Of a stretch of 64,000 bases of DNA, positions 24,301-34,522 are shown one piece after another. The notes under the pieces are model-generated. The model did no database searches, was not told the DNA's origin, and saw nothing but the letters and a program-made list of their open reading frames with translations. Both the position numbers and the translations under genes were made by a program. Within the stretch, counting starts at the first letter, position 1. Each line of letters starts with the position of its first letter. Source of the stretch: Cinnamomum chago (lineage: Eukaryota > Streptophyta > Magnoliopsida > Laurales > Lauraceae). The stretch lies in the NCBI GenBank assembly GCA_038049695.1, contig CP142451.1, positions 8,616,001-8,680,000 of the forward strand. The letters run 5' to 3'.

Positions 24301-27300
24301 TTCAAAATTTAAACTTACCTAAAATCTCTAACAAACCACTAGTAATCCAATCCAATATTATCTCTAAGAACCTGCTAACAATCCTAACTTACAATTATCT
24401 CTAATACCCTCCCGTAAACACATGGTCCTGGAAAGAATCCTGCGATTGATAATAAATAAATAAATGAAACCTTGATCTCTGAAAAATAAATGGTAGATTT
24501 TTAATAGAAACAATCATCACGTCTCCATATCTATGCAGTTATTTATTTCAACTAACTCACTTCTTACTAAGCTAATGATAGAAGAGTCCAATGCTCCACA
24601 TTGACTACCAGAAATGATGTATATTATACATCCCAGTACATTTGCATGGGCTTGCTAAAGTGGGTGATTGATTGCACGTCTGTTTTTCTCTGCTATTGTG
24701 TCTGCTTGTCCACCTCTGTTAGTTACTGGAGCCACCTGTATGCCTGTGATCTTTAATAAAACAAGGGATTGATTACACCAGTTTTTCTCTCCGTTTCTTA
24801 GATGTTGGACTGACCTGTTTGTCTATAATCTTCAGTTTTAACTAAAATTCCATGAAATTGATGCATGTTCTGAAACTTCAATTTAATTTTTCTTTTTGAA
24901 GCCTATAAGTTGATCAAAGATTAAAATTTTCAGGTGGTTTAAACAAGCTGCGGAGTCATATGTTAAAGTACCATTCTTTGGAGCTGTTTCTTACCTTACA
25001 TTAGCTGTTTTGCCATTCTGCATTTCATTTGCAGTTGTATGGGCAGTTAAACGGCGCATCTCCTTCGCATGGATAGGCCAGGATATCCTTGTAAGTACAT
25101 ACATGTTTGTTCTTTGTTTTTTTTTTAAATCATTGCAATATCCATATCCAAGATCCTCTAACTTTGAAATTCTTATTCCATTGCTTCCCCCCTCCCCCCT
25201 CCCCCCTCCTTCCTTTTAATGATTTTAATTTGCATTTTGTACTAGCAGTGTGTGCACACTGCACAGGCAGGCTTGCTCTCCATTTTGAACCTTAAGTGAA
25301 TTTGTTTCAGCTTCACCTAGAGATGAGCTAGAGCTTGGTTTTGAATGAAAAAATGGAACCCTAAAAACCCACAATTCTTTCAATCAAGTCCTCTCCATAA
25401 AAATTTCTTGAGAAATGGAAAAAATACCTTTGCCTTAGGTTTTTGTCTTTTCTTAAGCCGTCTCCTCCCTAAAAATGGCCATTTTCATTTTGATGATCAT
25501 AACCATTTAATGAGACTAGCTTTTTAGTCATTTGGGATCCCCTTTTTTAACCATTCATGCATAAGGTAGTTGGAATTGGGCCCCACTGGGTCATTTGGGT
25601 TGGACTTGATTATTTCTCTTAAATGATTTATTAAAGGGAAGTTTTGAAAAAAATGATATAAGGGTATTTTTGACATTTCTCAAAAAAATTATGATTGAAA
25701 AAATTGTGGAAAACTTTTATACTCTTTTGAAATATTCGAATCTTCATGTACTAATTTGAAAATAAGCCAATTTTGACATTTCTAAAAAAAAAAATAGAAA
25801 ATTATGTTGAGGACTTGATTGAAAAAATTGTGGAAAACTTTTATACTTTTTTGAAATATCCAAATCTTAATGTACTTCTTTGAAAATGAACCAAAAGTTT
25901 TATACCTTTCCGAAAATTTCCCTAAATTTTATATGTTCATGTTATCAACATGCTAATAATGAAGAAATTGTTAAAAGTGATTTGTGTTTTGATGGTTGAC
26001 TAGTGGCTTTGGTTTCAGTAGTTGGGTCCTCAGCTTGATGTAAACCATGTTTCTTGACCTTGTACTGAATATCTATTTTCTAATGCATTAGTCGTAGTCA
26101 ATTGTCGTCATCATAGTTATAATGCTTCTACGATATAAAAACTTTGACAGTTTTTACTACCCGTTCCAAGCCCACAGATAAAGGAGGGGGGTTGCGTTGG
26201 GTAGGTTGACAACCAGTGTAAAACTTTTGTCACAATCCAAACAAAATTCATGTAGCCGATCCCAACATAGTTGGGACAAGGCTTTGATCAATTCAGCCTA
26301 ATCCCATCAATAATCTGGAATTGGCTTGACCTTCTAATGAACTACAATAATTAAAAAAGGGATTTGCGCCCTCTTAGTTCTCCCTTTTCTTACTGGGTAA
26401 TGAAAATGGCTGATCTAGAAGTACTGTAACATCCAAACATTCCCATGTTTTGGATTGCTTATAATACTCTTGGAAGCAAATTGTTATTATAGTGGGACAA
26501 CTTGTGGCTGATACGTCATAGATCAAGCCTAGACATTCTTTTTGAAATTATTGCTCATAGGCTATGTAAAACATACTACCATAAATCTAAAGATTGGCTG
26601 ACTGATGTTCTTCTCAAAATCTCTTAGGAAGAGGAGAAAATTGGAGATTGTGTTGTGCTGTGCATGTTAGATATACGTGCACTCATGGTGGAGTTTTGTC
26701 AGCAATTATCTTGTGTATCTCAAGTATTGGATAACAAATTTTCTTACAGTTACTATGAAAATATGTAAAGCTTATCCCATTCTCTTAACCCTAAATATTT
26801 GTTAGTAACTGTGTCTTACGAGTATGAGGACACCAGGAACTCCACTTGCCATTGGATGTGAAATCTGAAATTTCAGCTTTTCGGAGGGATGTTCTGTGAA
26901 TTCTGTAGCATTTTGATTTATGTTTAGTTATAAACTTCACTTCTTTTTTTGTCTTTCTTTTCCACCATCGAATTTAGCTTCATTGCAAATTCATTGTGGA
27001 CAAAATAGATGGATGAGAAGGTTCTGATATTCTACTTCTTTATCAGGGCATTGCATTGATAATTACAGTTCTTCAGATTGTCCGTCTACCTAATCTCAAG
27101 GTGAGAGATTACTTAGCTTTTATAACTAATGAAAGTGGGTGACAATGTATCCATTGCATGGCTTTGATTTATCTAAGTAACATCCTTTGTATGGTAATTA
27201 GCAATCATATTTGGATAATATCCAAATCATCATATGATTATCTGTGGAAAATGGACTTTTGTCTTAAAATTCTTTGTGTATTGTAAAATTCTTTATGATT

Positions 27301-30300
27301 CAGACAATTATTTTATTGAATGTGTGTAGTAGTAGTTTAGGGGGTGTCTTTCTAATATATTTGCTTCTTGCAAAACAATTTTGTTACTTTTGACATGTAA
27401 AATTGACCCATTCAACACTGTTATGTCATGGTCTGTATCTTGAACCTTGACTTCTTTTAGTAAAAGGCAAAAAGTGTTTCAGTAGTCCTCTTCGGGTTGC
27501 AAATGCTTTCACCTGGTTATCATAGTAGCTATCTGTCATTAGTTATAAGGAATTACATTGTTTATAATGATATTGAAACATATCATAAATGTTACTCTAT
27601 TAAATTTATTGAACACAGATATTAAATTAGCAGTAGGGTTTAAGAACTCTTGTTTCTTCTTGTTTGTAATGATGGAGATGCCTGGTATCCAATGAGCTTC
27701 TTTCACTAATCTCAATGTGATCTTTGATGCCTCATGAATCAGGTGGGCACTGTGCTTCTTAGTTGTGCCTTCTTGTATGACATCTTTTGGGTGTTTGTCT
27801 CAAAGAAATTGTTCCATGAAAGTGTTATGATTGTGGTAAGTACTTATTTTAGACCACTATATTTTTGAAATCATGGTTCTTATTATTGTTTGTCACTTTC
27901 ATCCCTATGTATTAGAATAATACGAGATAATTTCTAGGTCATGCATTTTTTGTAGGTAGCTCGTGGTGATAAAAGTGGAGAGGATGGTATACCGATGCTA
28001 CTAAAGATTCCGCGAATGTTTGATCCCTGGGGTGGTTACAGTATCATTGGGTTCGGAGACATCCTCTTGCCAGGATTGCTTATAGCATTTTCTTTAAGGT
28101 TTGAATGCTATATCAGTGTCTCATTTACACCCAATTTCCTAATTTTGTTCCGATTTAGATTAGTTTGCTATTCCTTCATGTTTCAATGTCATCTTAGGAT
28201 TTGTTCTGTGAAATTCTAAATGATATCACCCAAGGAGAAAATATTCCATTGATGGGTTCTCAATTCTCATATCACGAAGTCATGCTTTAGTCAAGTGATT
28301 GAGTCAAGTGATTCCCATTGCAATTGACTCGTGAAAATTGGTTTTGGGCTGTGCTTGGGTCGAAAGTGTATGATAAGCATTTGGGAATGGGGACACTATA
28401 TATTGGATACTTCTTTTCCGTATTTTCCACATGAATGCTGTTATTACGTTCAGGTTGGAAGTTGGAAAATCATCATTTCCCCTGTGGTTTCAAATTTCCA
28501 TAAAACAGACTGTAAAACATTATCCCATCCAATATGGTTTTTTTCTTTTGAGACGAGCCTGTAGCATAATTGGATTGTGGCTCATTGTGTGACCATGAGG
28601 TTGCGGGTTAGAGTTGTTGTATTTTTATTTTGTATTGGCTCCTATTATTTTGTGTGAAAGGAATTCTTGATGCAGTCAGTCTGTGATAACCACCTGGATG
28701 CATGCAATCGTTGCATTGGACCTGGCTGTACTGTTCTTATAATTAAAATTTGGTCTAATGATATATGCAGGTATGATTGGGCGGCAAAAAAGAATCTACG
28801 AGCTGGTTACTTCTTGTGGTCAATGGTGGCTTATGGTTTAGGTAAGAAACTTCATAGATCCAACAACATTTACATTGCATTTACCTGTGGTTTTAAAACT
28901 CGGCCGAGTCTGAGTTGACTTGGCTGACTCAACTTGGACTTGGTCTCGACCGAGTTAATTCGGGGTCAGCCCCATTTTAAAAAAACGAGTCGGTTGTCCC
29001 ATTAAACTTAACTGAGTCTTATTGGGACTTGGCCGAGTACAAGTACAAGTGGACCAAGTCCCATTGCGAGTCAACTGATACAAGTCACCTGAGTCTCATT
29101 ATTAAGGGCTTCTTTGCAAGGTGTATGGACCTATGGGGCCTAGGGGAGAGTTGGTCCAAGTTTTTATACCTCTCTGATACAAACAGGAAGAGAATGTGGA
29201 TCAGATCACATAAAGAAACAATCTTCTACAAGCTTCCAAGAGAAATGACCGAAAAAAATCCAAATTTTAAAAGAATTCCAAGAAAAATTCTCATAATAAA
29301 AAAAAATGATAACGTTATACATTCTTACAGCACTAGTATTGGTTCTTTGATAGTTTTTTAACACCAGTACCTTATACTACTTCAGCAAAAGGGGTAACAG
29401 TTCTGTTTCTTTTCTTTTCCTTTTTTTTTTTTTTTTTGAATGATAGCTTCTATTACAAGGTGAGCTATACAGTGTAAGAGAGAGATTCTGGATAGTTACA
29501 AGGCTCGGAGACGGAAGCCCAGGCTAAACAAGCTAAAGAAAATCAGATGCACAATTTTTTTAACAGATATGAACGTGGAGCTTGCCCATCTAACCATGAG
29601 TAAATCATCCATGTCATCTTGAATGATGTCATCTTCTGGTGCCTCCACAAATAAATTTGTAGAATCTCTCTACACCGAACCATTTCAATGAACTTTAGCC
29701 TAAAATAGTTATAGCAAGATGTGTCTCACAACTTCCCAAAAACAGTAATGAAGAAAACATGCAGAATATACTAAATTTTGCACTACTAGAATTCCAATCC
29801 CTCACTGCCATAATAATACTGTTGTACGAGATACAATCCTAATATCCATTTTTTAATGGAAATTGTTTTTGCTAATGTAATGTTGGTCAAAACCCATAAA
29901 ACCCATAGAGATGATCCCTCTAAGATATACATCGCCTGCATAGAAGCAAGATGTGGAGGTCCATGGTTTGTCATCTAGATCACTGATCTTGTGGCATTCC
30001 TTTTACATTCGCCATCTGGGGGCATTCCCTTTTCCTTTAAAACATAAAATGACCAAAATGCCCGATACACATGTTTCTTGTAATCCACCCATGTAGCATT
30101 TGAAAACTATAAGAAGAAAATCAAATTCATGATAGTTCAGAATCAGATAAGCAGCTTTTGGGAGTGATCCGGCATATGTGCGGCCCACCTTGTCTATTGT
30201 CATACACTAGTGTAATGATGACATCATCAGTCCCCGAGGCTAACCAATCCATAAGATCTTCCTGTCACTTCTATTGTTGATGACGATCCACCCTTTCTGT

Positions 30301-32316
30301 CATACATCAGCATGTAGTCTCTCTATGTAGTTGTATAATACAAGGAAATGGGTTTTCCTTACTGCAGGACAACGTATGTGTATGAAATTCCTACTATGCT
30401 AAAAGAGGATTTAACCGATCACAAGACTAAAACCATAGGCTCCTCATAGTCTCTTTCTTCCGCTTCGGCTCTTCTCCAACCGTCAATCTAGCCCTCAAAT
30501 ACTCATCTCACAATTCTGCTTATGCTATTGAGATATCAGAAGTATATTTCTCAGAGTAGGTTAATTAGTCAGATATTTGTCTGGCTGTTGGGTAAGGATG
30601 GGGGGCTATCAGATCCAAATAACTCCTAAGCTATGGAAACATTGCTAAGTGTTTTGGAGTTTTTCTAAATGTAGTTATCATTGTTAGTAGCAATTATGTT
30701 TGCTTAGGTAGATTCGATAATGCTCTGATGATGGTTATAAATTTTGAGATTTAGAGTATATTTTAATATATTGTTGGGTTTGTTCAATCCATGTTCAACA
30801 TTGGCCCCAGACTGTGACCCATTTTGGTTTATACATGATGGGACTTAAGGGGCTAAACCTGAAGCTGTCCTAGCCTCTTCAGTTTCTTAGCTTGGTATTA
30901 TTAGGTTCATACAGGTGTGCCTATGGTAGTGATCAGGCTCTTAATTTCATGGACCCCGCCGCCCTATGGTAAATAATGCCAAAGAGATCTTGTTTGCAGT
31001 GGAGGTTTACAGCAATACAGTCTTCTGGCCTTTCTCCATTGAATGTGGAGTGCTGCCACACTATCTGAGCAAGATAAATGGTTAGGGTTATCCTTTCTAG
31101 GTAGTTTTTGGCTATGGTTCAAACTACAAAGTGTCGGTGCCTTTCAAATATGGGCACTGGATTGCCAACAGTGCAAGGTCCTACTTAATTCTGAGAATGC
31201 AAGATTCTCCATATTCTCATGTAAAGATTCTTCATTTAATTCCTGATCCTGTATCACATGAGCATGCAGCCTGACTTCTGGATGTTACACGGTTCTATTA
31301 TGCATTAAATTTAACAGGAAAAAAGGAAAAAGAAAAAAATGAGGCGTTGGTCTGGCTAATGTAGTTTGAAGTATTTTGGTATGTGATATATGGGTACCAG
31401 GTCACAGCTTCTTATTCATATTCGTGTAGCTTTTATAACGTTTCAATCATTAATTTACATAATTTACATCTTATTTATATTCATGTAGTTTTTATAATCA
31501 TTCATTAATTTACATTTTACTGTTGCATTTTGTAATTTGGAGCCCTTTACTTACTTTTGTCGGCAGGCCTTCTAATTACGTATGTTGCTCTGAATTTGAT
31601 GGATGGGCATGGCCAACCTGCTCTTCTTTACATTGTTCCTTTCACACTCGGTATGTAATTTCATATTCTATGTGCCTATGTATGGGAAATAAGGAATTCT
31701 TCCAAAATCCACACCATTTTTCTCATCTGCCAGGAACTTTTATTTATTTATTTATTTATTATGGAGGGTGTCCCGTCTGCCAAGAACATTTTTTTGACCT
31801 ATCTTTGAACTGCACTGTTCCAACACATCTATATGCAAATGATATTGTAATCCGATGCAATTATGTGTGGGCCGGTGTGGTTTATTCATCCAAGTATATG
31901 ATTCGATGGTTACTTATAGGTGGGGATGACTCCAAAATCTTCACAAAATCCTAGCCATTCAATCTTTATGCTTATGGATGAAGTTCTAGAAAAATGGATA
32001 GTCTAGGTAACTATCCATTTAGCGTGGGTTGGACAAGTATCATTCAATAGGGAAGGTTGCATGGGATTGCCAATGAATAGCTTAGATTACTGAAAGATGA
32101 GGGGGCCACATATACAATTGCTGGTGGAAAAGAAGATAACGCCATTTAGCAGGATATAATATCCCTCTTTTGGTTATCCTTCATTTCTGTTTCTTTAATT
32201 GTAATGTTTATGCAGGCACCATATTGACATTGGGAAAGAGGAGAGGTGAGCTTGCTGATCTGTGGACCAGTGGGGAACCGGAGAGGGTGTGCCCACATCT
32301 CCAGCACAGCCAGTAA
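6342..32316 (+). CDS. SPPL: Signal peptide peptidase-like protease with PA domain
   Basis: Fourteen exons join in frame to 530 residues: 6342-6479, 7791-7949, 8044-8155, 8798-8908, 10382-10533, 10946-11128, 17513-17547, 24934-25090, 27047-27100, 27743-27835, 27956-28098, 28771-28841, 31567-31650, 32216-32316. All introns are GT-AG. An N-terminal signal peptide (about residues 5-24) is followed by a PA domain (about 80-175, with the RGNCTF motif). About nine membrane segments come next. They carry the intramembrane aspartic protease motifs: LYD (D380), GFGD (430-433, D433) and PAL (487-489). The C-terminal tail ([18 protein letters not shown]) is typical of plant SPPL2 to SPPL5, and the usual family length is about 540 residues. 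The family cleaves type II membrane proteins in the endomembrane system. Introns 6 and 7 hold antisense copia elements. The start was chosen for its signal peptide and lack of a competing upstream ATG. I cannot say which SPPL2-5 member this is. Confidence 0.95.
7436..7500 (-). mobile_element. tRNA-like SINE fragment in SPPL intron 1
   Basis: On the minus strand a tRNA-like head reads TGGCACAGTGAAAG (box A-like, 7487-7500) and GGGTTCAAGTC (box B-like, 7448-7458), spaced as in tRNA promoters. It does not fold into a full tRNA by eye, so I call it a SINE head rather than a tRNA gene. Confidence 0.5.
11247..11536 (-). repeat. 3' LTR of the intron 6 copia element
   Basis: A 290-bp LTR starting TGACAAACTC and ending TTAACA on the + strand. 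It contains an internal duplication of CTAAGTTAGGAAACCAATCT. Relative to the other LTR it has three extra bases near 11452. Confidence 0.9.
11537..11545 (-). promoter_or_regulatory. Polypurine tract of the intron 6 copia element
   Basis: On the minus strand GAGAGGGGG lies directly before the 3' LTR. This is the expected plus-strand priming site of an LTR retrotransposon. Confidence 0.75.
11820..14680 (-). pseudogene. pol: Decayed copia pol polyprotein
   Basis: Domains read on the minus strand, 5' to 3'. Protease with the [10 protein letters not shown] active site (about 14640-14680), continued in another frame (14451-14640). Pre-integrase HHCC zinc region and integrase start (14021-14374: [10 protein letters not shown], then [10 protein letters not shown], then [10 protein letters not shown]). 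Degraded integrase core (13190-13941). Reverse transcriptase (12610-12813 with [14 protein letters not shown]; 12355-12579 with the YVDDIVITG catalytic motif). RNase H (11942-12316 with [17 protein letters not shown], trailing into another frame at 11818-11940). At least five frame changes or stops separate these blocks. A 61-bp tandem duplication sits in the integrase part. Confidence 0.9.
13100..13221. repeat. 61-bp tandem duplication inside copia integrase
   Basis: Two apparently identical 61-bp copies (13100-13160, 13161-13221). Because 61 is not a multiple of three, the duplication itself shifts the reading frame. The lack of differences suggests it is recent. Confidence 0.9.
14640..15725 (-). 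pseudogene. gag: Decayed copia gag
   Basis: The N-terminal part (15201-15725, 174 residues) has the copia gag signature with [12 protein letters not shown] and [10 protein letters not shown] blocks. The C-terminal part lies in another frame (14632-15201) and contains a zinc knuckle, then a Gln/Pro-rich repeat ([11 protein letters not shown]). The knuckle reads [13 protein letters not shown], spaced CX2CX4HX3C, one residue shorter than the usual CX2CX4HX4C. A frameshift near 15201 separates the halves. Confidence 0.85.
16369..16381 (-). promoter_or_regulatory. Primer binding site, intron 6 copia element
   Basis: On the minus strand TGGTATTAGAGCA begins immediately after the 5' LTR. It matches, with one change, the TGGTATCAGAGC site complementary to plant initiator methionine tRNA. 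Confidence 0.85.
16382..16668 (-). repeat. 5' LTR of the intron 6 copia element
   Basis: A 287-bp LTR, TGACAAGCTC to TTAACA on the + strand, followed by the target duplication CATTC. On the minus strand this is the promoter-bearing LTR, facing opposite to SPPL transcription. Confidence 0.9.
17607..17920 (+). repeat. Decayed tandem copies of SPPL exon 7 and its donor region
   Basis: The real exon 7 (17513-17547) and the following 60 bp of intron recur downstream with changes. CTACAAA-TTTGCTTGGTAGC begins at 17607, with GGTATGCCTATGATTCCC later at about 17668. TTACAAACTTGCTTGGTAA begins at 17728. TGGTAGCTTTGTTGGATTCC begins near 17855. Each is followed by a similar GTGGTTTTATTTTTGCTTTGATTA block. 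The copies are diverged or interrupted, and none gives an in-frame replacement for exon 7 by my reading. Confidence 0.75.
18211..18399. mobile_element. hAT MITE in SPPL intron 7, 189 bp
   Basis: Ends TAGTGGCAGCGGACCCGGG and, reversed, CGGGCGGACCCAGG. A perfect 8-bp target duplication TCTCCACC lies at 18203-18210 and 18400-18407. This is the size and duplication length of hAT MITEs. Its ends resemble those of the larger element at 53147-54579. Confidence 0.85.
18752..18822 (+). mobile_element. tRNA-like SINE fragment in SPPL intron 7
   Basis: The + strand has box A-like GACACAGTGGAAGG (from about 18763) and box B-like GTGGGTTCACG (18800-18810), followed by an AAGAAGAAGAAG-rich stretch. It resembles the minus-strand fragment at 7436-7500 in box A, which suggests a shared SINE family. 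Confidence 0.5.
19295..19588 (-). repeat. 3' LTR of the intron 7 copia element
   Basis: A 294-bp LTR matching 23269-23558 over its full length. Most differences lie in the last 100 bp. No polypurine tract adjoins it, consistent with an internal deletion reaching close to this LTR. Confidence 0.88.
19655..20917 (-). pseudogene. pol: Protease-integrase remnant of the intron 7 copia element
   Basis: Protease at 20666-20917 has [10 protein letters not shown], where the usual Gly after Asp-Ser is Lys, so the active site is altered. The pre-integrase region is at 20333-20575 ([10 protein letters not shown]). The integrase core at 19956-20246 has [18 protein letters not shown] and SDSGGEY. Integrase C-terminal pieces run to 19655. 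Reverse transcriptase and RNase H domains are absent. Confidence 0.85.
21146..22620 (-). pseudogene. gag: gag remnant split by a hAT element
   Basis: The N-terminal gag piece (about 22468-22620, with [22 protein letters not shown] read with changes) is separated from the C-terminal piece (21420-21728, with [20 protein letters not shown]) by the 731-bp hAT insertion. Further down, 21146-21400 carries a canonical zinc knuckle [14 protein letters not shown] (CX2CX4HX4C). Confidence 0.82.
21729..22459. mobile_element. hAT MITE with CCGGA arrays, nested in copia
   Basis: A 731-bp element with inverted ends TAGGGCTGAACAGAACCGG and, reversed, TAGGGCTGCACAACCGG. A perfect 8-bp target duplication GCTAAGGC lies at 21721-21728 and 22460-22467. 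Both ends carry tandem pentamers (CCGGA/TCCGG) running inward for about 100-170 bp in opposite orientation, around an AT-rich core. No transposase. It interrupts the gag remnant of the older copia element. Confidence 0.93.
23256..23268 (-). promoter_or_regulatory. Primer binding site, intron 7 copia element
   Basis: On the minus strand TGGTATCAAAGCTC starts next to the 5' LTR. It matches the initiator-Met tRNA site with one change, so this side is the 5' end of the element. Confidence 0.8.
23269..23558 (-). repeat. 5' LTR of the intron 7 copia element
   Basis: About 290 bp, TGTTATAATC to CTTCTACA on the + strand, followed by ATAGC. It adjoins the primer site and so is the 5' LTR of the minus-strand element. 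Confidence 0.88.
23559..23880. repeat. About 120-bp tandem repeats, first unit split by copia
   Basis: Units share CCTTGGAAGTTATGTG, GGCATGACACA and GATTTAGA-CTAGAAGT words. The anchor occurs at 19256, 23643 and 23763. Removing the copia insertion gives periods of about 118 and 120 bp. The retrotransposon entered the first unit (sequence to 19294 continues at 23559). Confidence 0.8.
25671..25893. repeat. Two-unit 124-bp tandem repeat in SPPL intron 8
   Basis: GATTGAAAAAATTGTGGAAA occurs at 25693 and 25817 with similar flanks (TTTGAAATAT-C-AATCTT, GTACT-TTTGAAAAT). The two units differ by several substitutions and indels. Confidence 0.7.
26150..26290 (+). mobile_element. RTE-type LINE 3' end remnant
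   Basis: The sequence CCGATCCCAACATAGTTGGG followed by ACAAGGCTTTGAT, here at about 26257-26290, is the characteristic 3' terminus of plant RTE LINEs. The preceding GGAGG-GGGTTGCGTTGGGTAGG resembles the region just upstream in such elements. No ORF remains. Confidence 0.6.
28555..28625 (+). mobile_element. tRNA-like SINE fragment in SPPL intron 11
   Basis: Box A-like TAGCATAATTGG (28562-28573) and box B-like GCGGGTTAGAGTTG (from about 28603) are spaced as in a tRNA promoter. The second box has changes from the consensus. A decayed SINE head is the best explanation. Confidence 0.45.
28888..29105. repeat. Degenerate GACTCGG/CCGAGT repeat in SPPL intron 12
   Basis: Words such as CTCGGCCGAGTC, GACTTGG, CCGAGT and GAGTCAA recur in both orientations. 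It resembles the sub-terminal arrays of small hAT-type elements, but I could not find paired ends or a target duplication. Confidence 0.45.
29415..29480 (-). mobile_element. Possible L1 3' tail in SPPL intron 12
   Basis: On the minus strand a stretch ending GAAGCTATCATTC runs into a poly-A tail (the T-run at 29421-29437). The L1 fragment at 53581-53939 also ends TATCATT before its poly-A. The upstream extent of the fragment is not clear. Confidence 0.35.
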
Positions 32317-34522
32317 TTTCATGTAAGCCAACTAGCCAAGTGAGTTGGAACTCGAAGATGCTATGTAACGTATATGAAGCGGAGAATATTGGGCTGTATC
32401 ATGTCACCAAACATTCATAAAAAGAATGCAAGTGTAGTCATAGCTTATGGTAATTATAAATTTATCAAGCTGGGACACAGCTAATGGCGCGTGCCCACAT
32501 CAAGAATCTTAACTAATCCTGATTGTATCTAAGATAGTAACAGGTTGCGTTAGATGAGTTTCAAGTTATGTTCATTTTGTGAGCGCAATTTCAATTGAGG
32601 ACATTCATGCTTAGTTTGTAACAACGCTGCTGCCTTTTCTCTGTATGAATCATTTATCTTCTGTTATTATCATCTGTTCTGACAGGCAGAGCCTTTCCTC
32701 ATCCCAATCTATATGCAAAGATGCCTACTTGTTTTTTTTTTTTTTTTTTTCTTTTTTTCGGGGTGTGGGTTATGCCCAATCTGATCCAGTAATGTGATGG
32801 TTTAGTTCAGCTTCACATTCCCAACCTGATCCTGATTAATTAATTGACCGTGTGTGGGTTGGATCCATGGAGAGAGTTTTGGGTTGGATCCATACACGCT
32901 ACCCAACCTGAGAACTTAGTGTTTGGATTGATGTTATGAATCCAGCTAAAATTGGAAGGGATTCCAGGGTAAGACATTTCGAGCCAAAATAAGAATATTG
33001 GGTTTGCATTGAGAACCCAAACCGCTGTTCTGAACCAACATGCCAACCCATACTAATTGTAACTTAATTGCATTTTTTAAAGGGTGAAGCATAGGAAGGT
33101 AGGGTCAAGTCTTGTTGGGGCAATCGCCGAACGTTGATTGAATGAAACCCAAAAGAAGCCCAAGTTGGGGGAACAACGTTGTGAGCATGGGAAAATTTCG
33201 ATTCAGTTCGTAAGTTTTGGACAACCATCAAAAGGTGAAATGGTCCTTAAGGTTTTAGGGCAGTTATAGGCCTTCACGGTTTAATTATCCTGATACCCAT
33301 CAACACCTCCCAACAATAAGATTCAATATGCAGATTATGCACATTTAAAGTCGTCATGGGGTCTGTTTGTTTATTGAAATGATTACATGGGAATTTGTGG
33401 TCAAATAAGCTCCACTTAGAATTATTAAAGAGGTGATGAATTAAAGATATAAGGTAAAAAACAGGCTAGATATTCATTTCGCATCTTCCCTTTATTCAAT
33501 TTCAATTATTAAGTTATTTAGCACGATCTCTGGTTTTTTTATTTTTTTTTATTTTTTTTGAGATTCACCTTTTGATGTTTCATTCTAACTAACCACCACT
33601 TACAGAAATACAAAAGTCTTTAAATTCATAGGAATTCAATTACATGAAACAAATGGCCCTTAGTGAGAAAAAATAAAGACAAGACTCCCGTCCATTTGGG
33701 CTTCAATTGAGAACTCATATGAAGAGATGCAACACTTCTAAGACGTCGATAATTTGCCTTTGGACGTCGAAGCAAAACACAGAAAGATGCCAGCGCATCT
33801 ATTGAAGCTGCAACCTCGTGGGTGTGACAAAAGGCACCTTCCAACTATGTTGCAGGCTGTCAAAACACTCCCAACCACAAAGGTGAAAACGCTTAAATCG
33901 TACTATGAATCTCAATTCAATTTTTCTAAGATTTAAGCTATAGCTTACCTGTGGAAAAATCCAATCTGAATGGACTCTGAACCATCAATTGCCAAACAAG
34001 AAACCCATGGGTCCAAATGGCTAAAACACATCAATCGATCATTCTTATATAAATACTAGTTTATTGAGCCATGTAATAATTGGTTAATGCCATTTTCTTC
34101 ACTCTGTTTTCTTCGTCAGTTGCAACTAAATTGAGAAGAGGAAAGGTAGAAACAAAACAGTCAAGTGCATTTTTCATCACTGAAGTGAATACCATCATCT
34201 CAGTACTTGTTAATTATCATGCAACACGAATTGGCGAGCTGCAAAGATACAAGTAACTTATTTCACAAGAAAAATACATTAGGGAAAAACTCAATATGGT
34301 TAACAGGCACATTTGGCACAAACAACTTGCATTGAGCTCTCTCTCCCTCCCTCCCTCCCTCCCTCTCCTTCTCTCTCTCTCTCTCTCTAAAGTTACAATG
34401 TCACCCTCAATCAAAATTGCTTTTTTTTTTTTTTCTTTTGAATTTTAGCAAGCACAACTTACATCTGGGTTCATGTGGATGGGACTAGTTCGCTCGCTCT
34501 CTCTTGCCATCTGTAGGTGGAT
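32317..34522. other. Convergent intergenic region between the two genes
   Basis: It must contain both 3' UTRs. I could not place poly-A sites. Between them lie T-rich runs (32732-32757, 33535-33560) and a stretch at about 32770-33050 with several GGGTTGGATCC and CCAACCTGA words in both orientations, perhaps a decayed inverted-repeat element. No further gene is evident. Confidence 0.5.
34335..34389. repeat. CCCT/CT microsatellite
   Basis: A short CT run, then five CCCT-type units, then a CT run. It is just downstream of the SKP1-like stop codon, so it may be transcribed in that gene's 3' UTR as a purine-rich tract. Confidence 0.85.
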
